Source of the DNA: an uncultured Flavobacteriaceae bacterium
Lineage (GTDB): Bacteria; Bacteroidota; Bacteroidia; Flavobacteriales; Flavobacteriaceae
Assembly: GCA_947494565.1 (NCBI GenBank)
Contig: CANLVG010000008.1
Location: 62,001-126,000, forward strand
Reading direction: 5' to 3'
Length of the DNA stretch: 64,000 nucleotides
The position numbers were made by a program, and so were the translations under genes. Under the pieces are notes generated by a model that was given only the letters and a program-made list of their open reading frames with translations, had not been told where the DNA came from and ran no database searches. Below, one piece after another: positions 40,592-49,103 of the stretch (positions within the stretch are counted from its first letter, which is position 1; every line of letters starts with the position of its first letter).

Positions 40592-41785
40592 ATGAAGACT
40601 CTTGAAGATTTCAATTTTGAAAATAAAAAAGCGCTGATCCGTGTAGATTTCAACGTTCCTTTGGATGGTGATTTTAATGTGACGGACACGAATCGGATTG
40701 AAGCAGCGAAACCTACGATCATCAAGGTTTTGGAAGATGGAGGAAGCGCCGTCTTGATGAGTCATCTTGGAAGACCCAAAGGAGAAATAAATCCCGATTT
40801 GTCATTGGCACACATTTGCAAAACGGTTTCGGAAGTACTCGGGGTACAAGTAAAGTTCGTTTCTGATTGTACAGGTGCGGAGGCTGAAGCCGCTGTTGAA
40901 AAGATGGCTATGGGAGAGGTTTTGCTTTTGGAGAACTTACGTTTTCACTCTGAAGAGACTAGCGGAGATAAAAATTTCGCGGAAGAATTGTCAAAATTGG
41001 GCGATATTTATGTGAACGATGCTTTTGGAACGGCACATAGGGCACATGCTTCTACCACCGTGGTCGCGCAGTTTTTTCCCGGAAATAAATGTTTTGGGTA
41101 TTTGTTGGCCAAGGAAATCGATGCGATCGAGAAAGTGATGCAAACGGGTGAAAAACCGGTTCTTGCTATTTTAGGTGGTGCGAAAGTCTCCTCGAAAATT
41201 ACGATTATCGAAAATATTCTTGACAAGGTTGACCATTTGATTATCGGTGGGGGCATGACCTATACCTTTGTCAAGGCCAAAGGCGGAAAGGTAGGCGATT
41301 CTATTTGCGAAGACGATAAAATGGACTTGGCCTTGGAAATATTGAAAAAGGCGGACGATAAGGGAGTAACTGTTCATATCCCCGTAGACGTTATTGCGGC
41401 AGATGACTTTTCAAATGATGCGCAGACCCAAATTACAGGTTCCGATGCTATTCCGGAGGGATGGCAAGGTCTGGATGCCGGCCCTGAAACGCTAGAAAAC
41501 TTTAAGAGCGTTATACTTCAGTGCAAGACCATTCTTTGGAATGGCCCTGTTGGTGTATTTGAAATGGAAAACTTCGCCAAAGGCACCATTGCCGTAGGTG
41601 ACGCCATAGACGAAGCTACTCAAAATGGAGCCTTTTCCTTGGTTGGAGGAGGTGATTCGGTAGCTGCGGTCAAGCAATTCGGTTTCGAAAATAAGGTAAG
41701 TTATGTGTCAACTGGTGGTGGCGCTATGTTGGAGAGCCTTGAAGGAAAAACGTTACCAGGAATCGCTGCAATAATAGACGGGTAA
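40592..41785 (+). CDS. pgk: Phosphoglycerate kinase
   Basis: PGK transfers phosphate between 1,3-bisphosphoglycerate and ADP in glycolysis. From ATG 40592 the protein is 397 residues, the usual length. Diagnostic parts are [14 protein letters not shown] (about 12-25), the substrate-binding Arg in SHLGRPKG (about 58-65), [13 protein letters not shown] (about 111-123), the GGAKVSSKI block (about 194-202), and the C-terminal nucleotide-binding GGGDSVAAV (about 352-360). The open frame from 40523 adds 23 residues lacking homology and overlaps the promoter-like element, so the inner ATG is preferred. Monocistronic. Confidence 0.97.
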   Translation: MKTLEDFNFENKKALIRVDFNVPLDGDFNVTDTNRIEAAKPTIIKVLEDGGSAVLMSHLGRPKGEINPDLSLAHICKTVSEVLGVQVKFVSDCTGAEAEAAVEKMAMGEVLLLENLRFHSEETSGDKNFAEELSKLGDIYVNDAFGTAHRAHASTTVVAQFFPGNKCFGYLLAKEIDAIEKVMQTGEKPVLAILGGAKVSSKITIIENILDKVDHLIIGGGMTYTFVKAKGGKVGDSICEDDKMDLALEILKKADDKGVTVHIPVDVIAADDFSNDAQTQITGSDAIPEGWQGLDAGPETLENFKSVILQCKTILWNGPVGVFEMENFAKGTIAVGDAIDEATQNGAFSLVGGGDSVAAVKQFGFENKVSYVSTGGGAMLESLEGKTLPGIAAIIDG

Positions 41786-41890
41786 GGGCGTTATCGATAA
41801 AAGGACGTTTGTGTTTTATGGCACGAAAATTTTATCCTTTCGGGAAAAAGTGCGATTTTAGTTCCCCTTCTCCTTAATTGTACACTTCTT

Positions 41891-43549
41891 ATGAACGCAA
41901 AAATGAAGCACTACCTATCTTTTCTTTCCTTCCTAATTGTTGCAATCCCTCTATTTGCACAAGAAAAAGACAGCGTGCAGCTTCAAAAAGACAGTCTGAA
42001 AATAATTCAGGCCAAAGATGTTTTGCCAGACACCACTGCCATGGACATGAAGGGGGTAGAACAAATGGAGCTTATGGAAGCGGCCCCCGGATTAAAGGAT
42101 AATCCTCTAATGCTTGTAAAAAAAGGAGATAAAGGGGCGTATAATCTAAAAGACCACGAGCTCGCCGCCACTTATGACAGTCTTTGGATGAAAGAGCTCT
42201 ATGAGATTGCTTCGCACTCCGATGAGATGTATCAAGAGGTTTCGGAACTCGATATCGAAAAGACTTACGAATATGATTTACCTACCGACACTTTAAAGGC
42301 ACGTTTGGCCCGAATCAATGAACGAACGCCGTTCAATGTGGTGTATAACCCATCTCTAGAGAATGTGATTAAATCGTTTTTGACTCGAAAACGCGATTTA
42401 ATGAATCGCATGTTGACCGTAAGTCAATTTTATTTTCCGCTATTCGAACAGGAATTGGACAATCACGATATTCCATTGGAGATGAAGTATCTGGCCATTG
42501 TAGAATCCGCTTTGAACCCAAAGGCCAGATCTCGAGTAGGCGCTACAGGCCTTTGGCAATTTATGTACGGCACAGGAAGAGAACACGGCCTTAAAGTAAG
42601 TAGTTATGTCGATGATCGGAGTGACCCTATCAAATCTACAAGGGCTGCATGTGAATACCTCAACCGAATGTACAAGGTTTTCAATGATTGGGATCTGGCC
42701 TTGGCGGCCTACAACTCTGGCCCTGGTAATGTGAACAAAGCAATTCGAAGATCTGGTGGATACAAGAACTATTGGAACTTGCGCCGTAATTTACCGCGGG
42801 AAACCGCAGGCTATGTACCCGCCTTTTTAGCTACGATGTATATTTTCGAATATGCAGAAGAGCACGGCCTTAAAGGAAAAAAAGTGGAACGCCCCTATTT
42901 TGAGACCGATACGGTGCACATCAAAAGCCTAATCACCTTTGACCAAATCTCGGAATTGATCGGTATCAGCACTGAAGACCTAGAGGTATTGAACCCCTCG
43001 TACAAGCTAAAGGTCATTCCTCATATCAAAGGAAAGAAATATTACCTGCGACTTCCTAAAAAAGCAATGGGTAAATTCGTGGCGAACGAAGCCGCTATTT
43101 ACGCGCATGTAGAAAAGGAATTGAAAAGCAAGGAAAGCCCTTTACCAGCTCTGGTCAAAGCGGCAGAGGCCAATCGAATCAGGTATCGTGTGCGGAGCGG
43201 GGATTATCTGGGAAAAATCGCCGAGCGATACGGAGTTCGTGTCAGTCAGATCAAAAATTGGAATGGCCTGCGAAGTAACAATCTGAGGGTTGGCCAACGT
43301 TTGACCATATACCCTCGAGGCTCTCGCGGTATTTCGAATGTTGCCAAGAAGAGCAGCACAAAAAGTGCGGCAAGCCCAACGGTAGCAAGCAATGGAAAGG
43401 TACATACGGTGCGTAGCGGCGATTCACTTTGGACCATCTCCAGAAAATATCCGGGAATTACCATAGAAAATTTACGAAAATGGAACGGTATTAGTGGTAA
43501 CAGTTTAAAACCGGGTATGAAATTGAAACTATGTGATTGCCCATCCTAA
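41891..43549 (+). CDS. Lytic transglycosylase with LysM domains (MltD-like)
   Basis: A 552-residue exported murein hydrolase, cleaving the MurNAc-GlcNAc bond with formation of anhydromuramic ends. Signal peptide about 1-24 (LFAQ end); helical linker to about 170; SLT catalytic domain about 185-330 with the catalytic Glu in AIVESALNPKA (about Glu 204), GLWQFM (about 220) and the AAYNSGPGNV motif (about 277). Three LysM or LysM-like modules follow: a diverged one near 345-390, then clear ones at about 430-478 (RYRVRSGDYLGKIAERYGV) and 503-548 (HTVRSGDSLWTISRKYPG). Start at 41891 (MNAKMKHYLS) or the second Met 12 bp later. The DUF4837 lipoprotein follows 14 bp downstream. Confidence 0.93.
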   Translation: MNAKMKHYLSFLSFLIVAIPLFAQEKDSVQLQKDSLKIIQAKDVLPDTTAMDMKGVEQMELMEAAPGLKDNPLMLVKKGDKGAYNLKDHELAATYDSLWMKELYEIASHSDEMYQEVSELDIEKTYEYDLPTDTLKARLARINERTPFNVVYNPSLENVIKSFLTRKRDLMNRMLTVSQFYFPLFEQELDNHDIPLEMKYLAIVESALNPKARSRVGATGLWQFMYGTGREHGLKVSSYVDDRSDPIKSTRAACEYLNRMYKVFNDWDLALAAYNSGPGNVNKAIRRSGGYKNYWNLRRNLPRETAGYVPAFLATMYIFEYAEEHGLKGKKVERPYFETDTVHIKSLITFDQISELIGISTEDLEVLNPSYKLKVIPHIKGKKYYLRLPKKAMGKFVANEAAIYAHVEKELKSKESPLPALVKAAEANRIRYRVRSGDYLGKIAERYGVRVSQIKNWNGLRSNNLRVGQRLTIYPRGSRGISNVAKKSSTKSAASPTVASNGKVHTVRSGDSLWTISRKYPGITIENLRKWNGISGNSLKPGMKLKLCDCPS

Positions 43550-43563
43550 ACCACAGTATACAT

Positions 43564-44547
43564 ATGAAACATTTTAAAGTATTGGCCGTGTTGGTGCTCT
43601 TTTTGGTCGTTTCCTGCAATGATGGGAAGCAACAAAAGTATCTACCTGGATCTATAGGTGCTATTAACTCGGTAACGGTCGTCATCGATAATGAGCTTTG
43701 GAAAGGAGCGGTAGGAGATAAGATAAGGGAACACTACGCATCTCCTGCAATCGGCCTCACCTGGGACGAACCGATTTTCACCTTAAATCATGTGCCTAAA
43801 CAATCATTTACAGGGGCCTTGAGAAAAACCCGCTCTGTCATTTATGTGGAATTGGACACCCTCAATGAAGCCGGAATTAAAACGGACTTGTACGCCACAC
43901 CCCAACGGGTCGCTGTGATTAAAGGGAAAACAGAAGAAGAACTGATTCAGAACATTGCGGAAAAGGCGCCAGGGGTTATTTCTACTTTTCAAGGGCTTGA
44001 ATTAAAAGAAGCCCAAACGAGATTTTTGAAATCTCTGAATAAAGAAAAGGCCCTAACGGAAAAATTCAACGTAAAATTGAATGTTCCGTCGATTTATAAG
44101 GTTGGAAAGCAAGAAAATAATTTTGTTTGGATCGACCGTCAAATTCCGAAAGGGCATGCGAACATTATTGCGTATGCCATGCCCGCGAATAGCCTATCTA
44201 ACGACTCGACGCTGGTCAGGGATATTGTTAGAATGCGTGATTCCATAGGCGCCAGATATTTGCCCGGCGAGGATGTTCCCGGCAAAGTGACCCATATGCG
44301 TACCGAACCGGCATTCTCACCTTCCGTTTTTGAAACTGAAATAGCAGGTAGAAAGGCTTACGAAGTTCGCGGTATTTGGGATGTTAAAAATGATTTTATG
44401 GCAGGCCCTTTTCTCACGTATATTATTGATGATGCCGTAAATAATAGGAAATTGGTACTTGAAGGCTTTACCTATGCTCCGGCCACCAATAAGCGTGATG
44501 ACATGTTTCAATTGGAAGCGATATTAAAGACCGTTCGTTTCTTGTAA
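43564..44547 (+). CDS. DUF4837-family lipoprotein
   Basis: From ATG 43564 the protein is 327 residues with a lipoprotein signal, MKHFKVLAVLVLFLVVSC, and a Cys at residue 18. The frame begins at 43537, but those nine extra residues would precede the signal, so they are excluded. The rest fits the DUF4837 family as I know it: an early SVTVVIDNELWKG-type strand (about 40-53), a central region, and a C-terminal YEVRGIWDVKNDFMAGPF stretch (about 268-285). Function unknown; it is commonly found beside the LysM transglycosylase, and the 14-bp spacing here suggests they act together at the cell wall. Ends at a strong hairpin. Confidence 0.8.
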   Translation: MKHFKVLAVLVLFLVVSCNDGKQQKYLPGSIGAINSVTVVIDNELWKGAVGDKIREHYASPAIGLTWDEPIFTLNHVPKQSFTGALRKTRSVIYVELDTLNEAGIKTDLYATPQRVAVIKGKTEEELIQNIAEKAPGVISTFQGLELKEAQTRFLKSLNKEKALTEKFNVKLNVPSIYKVGKQENNFVWIDRQIPKGHANIIAYAMPANSLSNDSTLVRDIVRMRDSIGARYLPGEDVPGKVTHMRTEPAFSPSVFETEIAGRKAYEVRGIWDVKNDFMAGPFLTYIIDDAVNNRKLVLEGFTYAPATNKRDDMFQLEAILKTVRFL

Positions 44548-44569
44548 GGAAAAGGACATATTGAAACCA

Positions 44570-44593
44570 AAAACGCCCTCTAAAGGGCGTTTT
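44570..44593 (+). terminator. Terminator after DUF4837 gene
   Basis: AAAACGCCCT (44570-44579) pairs with AGGGCGTTTT (44584-44593) around a 4-nt loop. Confidence 0.85.
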
Positions 44594-44759
44594 GGCGTTT
44601 GTAACCTATACGTAGAGCTACTAAATAGCCTCGAAGCTAGCTTAATTGCCAACAAAGGCAGGATCAATAGAGATTCGAAGGAAACCAACTAGTTATCGAA
44701 TCAACGCCCCCTGCCGTGTGGGCAGGCACGTTAGCTAGGTATAAATCTCGATTATAGAG

Positions 44760-44927
44760 TTAAAATGCAAATCCGGTAGACAATCTGAAGACGAATGCAT
44801 AGAGCACTACGATCAACAGAAAAGCACAAAAGACAGAGAACACCTTAAAATACTTATTGAGTAGTTTTTGAGTCCAATCTCTAAACGCCTCCAAATAGAT
44901 TTCTTGTAATAGTACTAATTTCCTCAT
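44760..44927 (-). CDS. Small single-span membrane protein, copy 1 (DUF6747-like)
   Basis: A 55-residue open frame on the minus strand, too short for ordinary ORF lists. Its sequence includes LQEIYLEAFRDW near the N-terminus, YFKVFSVFCAFLLIV in the middle and LYAFVFRLSTGFAF at the end; the hydrophobic stretch about 28-48 spans the membrane once. It is clearly a paralogue of the gene at 45205-45375, sharing about two thirds of positions. I recall small flavobacterial proteins of this type annotated as DUF6747, but that name is from memory and unverified. Function unknown. Amino-terminal helix is amphipathic and charged, so it could bind a partner at the membrane face. Confidence 0.75.
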   Translation of the reverse strand: MRKLVLLQEIYLEAFRDWTQKLLNKYFKVFSVFCAFLLIVVLYAFVFRLSTGFAF

Positions 44928-45151
44928 ACCTCATTATTTTAAGTTAGACAGGTACAAAGGTTTGAAATAAGTAATGGAGTCTTCAATAATTTTGGCGTAA
45001 GGCCCAGAAAACTCGCCGATAAGGTGAAATAGTGTTATTGCTCGACGAACAACATATCTTTTGAATTTAAGGCAATCTGAGGCAAGATACGGGACTTTAA
45101 TACCGATTTTATTCGATATGCAAAAATGTCTAACATAGATAGGCCCAAAAT

Positions 45152-45180
45152 AAAAAAAGCACCTTATTAAGGTGCTTTAA
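45152..45180 (-). terminator. Terminator after small membrane-protein gene copy 2
   Basis: AAAGCACCTT pairs with AAGGTGCTTT around a short AT loop; on the minus strand it is followed by a T-run. Confidence 0.85.
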
Positions 45181-45204
45181 TTGGTTAGATTGGTTATAGT
45201 TCCG

Positions 45205-45375
45205 TTAATCAAAGGCAAAGCCAGTGATAAGTCTAAAAACGAATGCGTAAAGTACAATCAAGAAACTGGCGAAGCAGAACCATGAGAATATTTTAAAATA
45301 TGACTTTACGAATTTGTGGCCTAGGTTTCTAAAGGCCTCTAGATAGATTTCTTTGATAAGTAGTACGTTTTTCAT
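45205..45375 (-). CDS. Small single-span membrane protein, copy 2 (DUF6747-like)
   Basis: A 56-residue minus-strand protein starting at ATG 45375, with IKEIYLEAFRNLGHK at the N-terminus, YFKIFSWFCFASFLIV across the membrane and LYAFVFRLITGFAF at the end. It is the sister of 44760-44927, 277 bp away in the same direction. Each gene is a separate unit: this one has its own terminator downstream and a paired TGTTGT element (45463-45494) about 90 bp upstream, the same element found before the sprC- and sprB-like genes. Conservation of the two copies at nearly every hydrophobic and charged position supports real coding. Function unknown. Confidence 0.8.
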   Translation of the reverse strand: MKNVLLIKEIYLEAFRNLGHKFVKSYFKIFSWFCFASFLIVLYAFVFRLITGFAFD

Positions 45376-45462
45376 AGTATTTGAGATTTGGGATTAAACA
45401 GTCTAACGAACGTTTCTATAATAACTGAAAATCGAGGAAATCCGTATTTCACCGACCCTTTT

Positions 45463-45494
45463 TGTTGTCAAGTGGTGACGTAGTGTTGTGAAAC
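45463..45494 (-). promoter_or_regulatory. Paired 21-bp-spaced TGTTGT element upstream of small membrane gene
   Basis: TGTTGTCAA at 45463 and TGTTGTGAAAC at 45484 (plus-strand reading), start-to-start 21 bp, same orientation relative to the downstream gene as at sprC- and sprB-like genes. At the equivalent 30-bp distance the sequence is ATTTTC rather than TATTTG. Confidence 0.5.
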
Positions 45495-45616
45495 CGTGTT
45501 ATTTACTTTTGTTACTAAGACAAAAGCCTGAGAAGAAAAGTCAATGAAGGCAAAAAGCCGCATTCTTTAACGAAACACGGCTTTTTCTATGAATATATGA
45601 TTAATGATGAGTGTAC

Positions 45617-48142
45617 TTACATGCCTACGATAATAAATTCGGAACGACGATTTTTGAAGTGCTCTTGTTCTGTACATCGTACAGTACCGTTGCAGCGGTT
45701 GAGCAACCGTTCTTCACCGTAACCGATGGCGCTTTGAATTCTTTCAGGGGATATCCCTTTGGAGATAATATAATCCCTAGTCGATTTGGCTCGCTTGTCA
45801 GAGAGGTATTTGTTGTATTCCGGCGCTCCTCTCGAATCGGTATGCGACTCGATTTTGATGACCATATTTTGATATTCGTTCATGACCTCGACCAATTTGT
45901 CAAGCTCATTAGAGGCATCTTTTCGGATGTATGATTTGTCAAAGTCAAAGAAAATCATTTCGGTCTTCAACTTTTTAATACCATCTTCGATAGCGATCAT
46001 TTCTTGGAGCCTTTTCATTTTGAGATCAACATTCACGGTATCGTTTTCTACGGTAGTAACATTCTGAATATTTTCGAAATAGTCATCTTTCTTAACCTGC
46101 ACAGTATACTTGGTATCCGCTTCAAGATCTTCGAATATAAAATTGCCTTCGTCGTCCGAAACCATTTCTTTTAACTTGATTCCATTTTCGTCTAGCAATT
46201 CGATCATGGCTTGTGGCATGATATCACCTGTGATCATTTCAGTTACGACCCCGGCGATAGCGTTTGAAATCTCAGGCACTTCTTCAACAATCAATCGCTT
46301 GAATGAATAGATATCGTCATCGCCCTTGCCTTCTGCCCTATTCGATGCAAAATACCCCTGTTGATTTTCTTCATTGACGATATAAGAGAAATCATCTAGA
46401 TTGCTATTTACCGGTTGACCTACATTTTTAACTTCTTGAAATCCCTCTTCTTCAGAGTACGAGGCCTCATAAATATCAAGTCCACCAAGACCTATATGGC
46501 CATCCGAAGAAAAATAGAGTTTGGTCTCATTGATAAATGGAAACATTTCTTTGCGCTCCGTGTTGATTTCCGGACCGAGGTTTCTTGGTTCGGAGAATGT
46601 ATTTCCCTCTAGGACATCTACAACGAAAATATCAGTTTGGCCTATGGTACCTGGCATATCGGATACAAAATAAAGTTTTTTGCCATCAGGACTAAGTGCT
46701 GGGTGGCCCGTAGAATACTCATCGCTATTAAAAGGTACTTCTACAGCATCCCTCCACTCATCGCCAATTTTTTGAGAAACATATATTTTAAGGTGGTTGA
46801 CCCCGTTCTTGTCTCTCTTTAACTTTTTGCCATAATTGTTTCGTGTGAAGTACATGGTCGTATTATCGGGCGAAAAGGTGACAGAGGCCTCATGGTATTT
46901 GGTATTGATGTTTTTTGAAAATTTGATGGCGTCTTTTAAATCTTGTGACTCTTCATTGATTTTGGCGACATACAAATCGAGATAAGGTTGGTCATTCCAT
47001 TTATACCGTCTGGTATTAAAAAATGAGGAATCTTTTGCGGAGGCGTACACCACTTGGTTTGAATCCAAAAACATTGGGGAGAACTCTGAGTATTCAGAAT
47101 TGATGGCCAAATTTTTGAGTTCGTAGTTCTTTTTCGAGCTCAATATGCCGTCGAGCGTCTTTTCATTCGCCGTTAGCGCTTCGGTAGTATCAAGTGAACC
47201 TATATCACCCTTCTTCATTTTTTTATTGTATAGGCGCATAAGGCGTTTTGAGCGCGCGTATTTTCCCGTACCCTTTAAAGAATGTGCATATTTAAAAATG
47301 TTATCTGCAGACATGTCTTCGCCATAGTTTGTATACAATATGCTATACCATTCATAGGCTTTTTCCATATTGGTATTGAAGTAATGCGAGTCCGCTGCTC
47401 TTTGTATGACGTCATACGAATAGTACTTATCACCTTTTGCCAATGCTTGCTCATATAACTGAGCGGCCTCGGCGTACCACATTTTATCAAAGAAGAAATC
47501 GGCTTTTTCAATCAACTTGCTCTTTTTGGGGGTATCCTTGATTTGAATTCCCTCAGTGCGCGTTTCTTCCGATTCGTTTAGAACATCATAATTTACATCG
47601 GCCACATCGAATGAAGTGGTCTCTCTTTCAGAGGCGGAGCTGTCAGTCGACTCTGCAATCGCCAAGCCGTTATCCATGGGGTCGCTATCCACGACCTCTA
47701 GAATCCATACATCATCAGTATATCTTCCATCGAATTCCGATAAGTAGGCATCGATAGCTTCAAGGCCAAAAGGAAAATATTGAATATAGACATAGTTTAA
47801 ACCGTTCTCTGAATTAGTAATTGAATTTGCCTCAAATCCTTTACGCTTCAATTTTTTAATGACCTTCTTAAGATTCTTGCCTTCGCTATATACCCCGACA
47901 ATCGCGTAGTATCCGTCAGAAACACCATCTAAGTTGTTCATCGTTCTGAAAGCAACATCGTTTTTGTTCGCGGCTTCCAAAAAGGTTTCGGTGACAGGTA
48001 TGATTTCTGTAAGACCACTATTTTCATTTGTGGTATTAAAAGTGATGTCTCCGCTTGTCCCGGAAATAGAATTCCCAGGAGCGGTCTGAGCTCCCATCAA
48101 GAGAGAGGCCAGCAAAATGTAGGTTGATATTAGTCTTTTCAT
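45617..48142 (-). CDS. OmpA-family protein with SPOR-like, TPR, PD40 propeller and regulatory domains (PorE-like)
   Basis: An 841-residue exported protein. Signal peptide about 1-20; SPOR-like module about 70-150 (VSDGYYAIVGVYSEGKNLKK) of the same type as in the SprD-like protein; TPR-like helices about 210-300; PD40 beta-propeller about 345-590 with repeated SPDG/SPDN and LYFxSD motifs; carboxypeptidase-regulatory-like beta-sandwich about 630-700; and a C-terminal OmpA peptidoglycan-binding domain about 725-841 with IFFDFDKSYIRKDA, ESHTDSRG and SDKRAKSTRDYI. TPR-propeller-CRD-OmpA order is that of PorE, which tethers the T9SS to peptidoglycan, but several paralogues of this architecture accompany PorP/SprF genes, so the exact role is inferred. 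It stands alone, with a weak TGTTGTGAAAC match at 48513. Confidence 0.85.
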   Translation of the reverse strand: MKRLISTYILLASLLMGAQTAPGNSISGTSGDITFNTTNENSGLTEIIPVTETFLEAANKNDVAFRTMNNLDGVSDGYYAIVGVYSEGKNLKKVIKKLKRKGFEANSITNSENGLNYVYIQYFPFGLEAIDAYLSEFDGRYTDDVWILEVVDSDPMDNGLAIAESTDSSASERETTSFDVADVNYDVLNESEETRTEGIQIKDTPKKSKLIEKADFFFDKMWYAEAAQLYEQALAKGDKYYSYDVIQRAADSHYFNTNMEKAYEWYSILYTNYGEDMSADNIFKYAHSLKGTGKYARSKRLMRLYNKKMKKGDIGSLDTTEALTANEKTLDGILSSKKNYELKNLAINSEYSEFSPMFLDSNQVVYASAKDSSFFNTRRYKWNDQPYLDLYVAKINEESQDLKDAIKFSKNINTKYHEASVTFSPDNTTMYFTRNNYGKKLKRDKNGVNHLKIYVSQKIGDEWRDAVEVPFNSDEYSTGHPALSPDGKKLYFVSDMPGTIGQTDIFVVDVLEGNTFSEPRNLGPEINTERKEMFPFINETKLYFSSDGHIGLGGLDIYEASYSEEEGFQEVKNVGQPVNSNLDDFSYIVNEENQQGYFASNRAEGKGDDDIYSFKRLIVEEVPEISNAIAGVVTEMITGDIMPQAMIELLDENGIKLKEMVSDDEGNFIFEDLEADTKYTVQVKKDDYFENIQNVTTVENDTVNVDLKMKRLQEMIAIEDGIKKLKTEMIFFDFDKSYIRKDASNELDKLVEVMNEYQNMVIKIESHTDSRGAPEYNKYLSDKRAKSTRDYIISKGISPERIQSAIGYGEERLLNRCNGTVRCTEQEHFKNRRSEFIIVGM

Positions 48143-48174
48143 GTTTAGGTAATTAGAAAAACCTTTGGGGGATT

Positions 48175-48510
48175 TTAAAGTCTTGTTTTTTTACGAACGA
48201 TCAAATAATATGAAATACTTGTTTTACACTTCTCATGCAACCTATTGTGTAGTTCATTCAAACTATAATTATTGGAGTTGCGAGCCGTATTGGGCACTTG
48301 ATGAAATTTTGATAGTGGCTTAACGTTGTAATCGCCCTGTTCGTAACCAAAGCCTACATACGGTATTTTGCGCATCAAAAGTTTCGAGGATCTCTGAGTA
48401 GCATATACAGAGCCTGAAGCTTGCGGGACAGAATGATATGCAGTTGCCATACCTAATATTAGTAATGTGTTAACGCAAAGAAAGATCTTTACGATGCATC
48501 GCATACCCAC
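48175..48510 (-). CDS. Possible small secreted protein, unrecognised
   Basis: A 111-codon minus-strand frame with GTG at 48510 or ATG at 48504. The first about 25 residues are hydrophobic (IVKIFLCVNTLLILGMATA), like a signal peptide, followed by a polar, basic remainder ending KKTRL. I do not recognise it and it has no paralogue here. The GTG directly abuts a TGTTGTGAAAC sequence, so if that is an operator the reading frame may lie upstream of the transcription start and be spurious. It ends 32 bp before the OmpA-family gene. Confidence 0.3.
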   Translation of the reverse strand: MGMRCIVKIFLCVNTLLILGMATAYHSVPQASGSVYATQRSSKLLMRKIPYVGFGYEQGDYNVKPLSKFHQVPNTARNSNNYSLNELHNRLHEKCKTSISYYLIVRKKTRL

Positions 48511-48663
48511 TTTGTTGTGAAACGTTCAATATATGAGGTATGCGCGGAGAATACTGTAGGCTAGGATAATTAAAGAGAAGAAATGTTAAGAAAATCGTCG
48601 GTCTTATGCTGAAGCAACATAATAAACCAATAGGTATATAGTGATGGGCAATATTTGAAACGA

Positions 48664-48697
48664 AAAAAAGCCTTCGTCGATTAGAGAAGGCTTTTTT
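48664..48697 (-). terminator. Terminator after tatA
   Basis: AAAAAAGCCTTC (48664-48675) pairs with GAAGGCTTTTTT (48686-48697) across a 10-nt loop, with T-runs on the outgoing side in either direction. Confidence 0.88.
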
Positions 48698-48718
48698 AGA
48701 CAAAATTTTTTGATTTTT

Positions 48719-48901
48719 CTATTCTTTGTTTTCCTCTAGCTTTTCATCGTCCTTAGAGGCGTCTTTAAACTCTTTGATTCCACTTCCCAATCCGCGCATG
48801 AGCTCAGGAATTTTTTTACCTCCAAAAAGAAGAAGTACAACAACGACCACCAAAATTATCTGGGGTGCTCCTATGGCCAAGAAAGTATGTAGTGCAATCA
48901 T
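48719..48901 (-). CDS. tatA: Sec-independent protein translocase TatA/E
   Basis: TatA forms the oligomeric pore or membrane-thinning patch of the twin-arginine pathway for folded proteins. From ATG 48901 it is 60 residues; the frame's earlier start at 48925 adds eight residues without support, and a TACATTTG element lies between the two regions. The single N-terminal helix contains [22 protein letters not shown] (helix and hinge, FGGKK at about 24-28), followed by the amphipathic helix [15 protein letters not shown] (about 33-47) and an acidic tail. A cognate tatC is not in the window. Confidence 0.93.
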   Translation of the reverse strand: MIALHTFLAIGAPQIILVVVVVLLLFGGKKIPELMRGLGSGIKEFKDASKDDEKLEENKE

Positions 48902-48922
48902 AATAACGTATTTAATGGATAA

Positions 48923-48930
48923 CAAATGTA
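48923..48930 (-). promoter_or_regulatory. Candidate -7 element for tatA
   Basis: TACATTTG on the minus strand, exact TAnnTTTG, 21 bp before the ATG at 48901. Confidence 0.5.
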
Positions 48931-49089
48931 CTAAAAAAGTTGTTAGTCTTATCCGATTGAAACTATAACGACCATATTTTAATTTTATTCGACCAGAAGT
49001 GTATTTGTTTCGTATATCTTAAGGTTTAGCATTACAATTCAAAAATCCATTAAATTTAAGGGAACCGTTACAAAATTGATCGCTTACAT

Positions 49090-49097
49090 TATCTTTG
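49090..49097 (+). promoter_or_regulatory. Candidate -7 element for M23 peptidase gene (leaderless arrangement)
   Basis: TATCTTTG matches TAnnTTTG and ends 6 bp before the ATG at 49104; the frame's earlier TTG at 49095 lies within the element. Confidence 0.45.
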
Positions 49098-49103
49098 CAC
49101 TCT

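Noticed and set aside
44699-44724. CCTGCC/GGCAGG hairpin downstream of the first small membrane-protein gene, and the GACCGCGGTC palindrome near 36270
   Set aside because: Short inverted repeats without a T-run; they could be weak terminators or dispersed intergenic elements, but two isolated cases are not enough to call a family.
44993-45041. Possible paired TGTTGT-type element before the first small membrane-protein gene
   Set aside because: Best alignments match only about half the positions in each half-site, so it is not distinguishable from chance.
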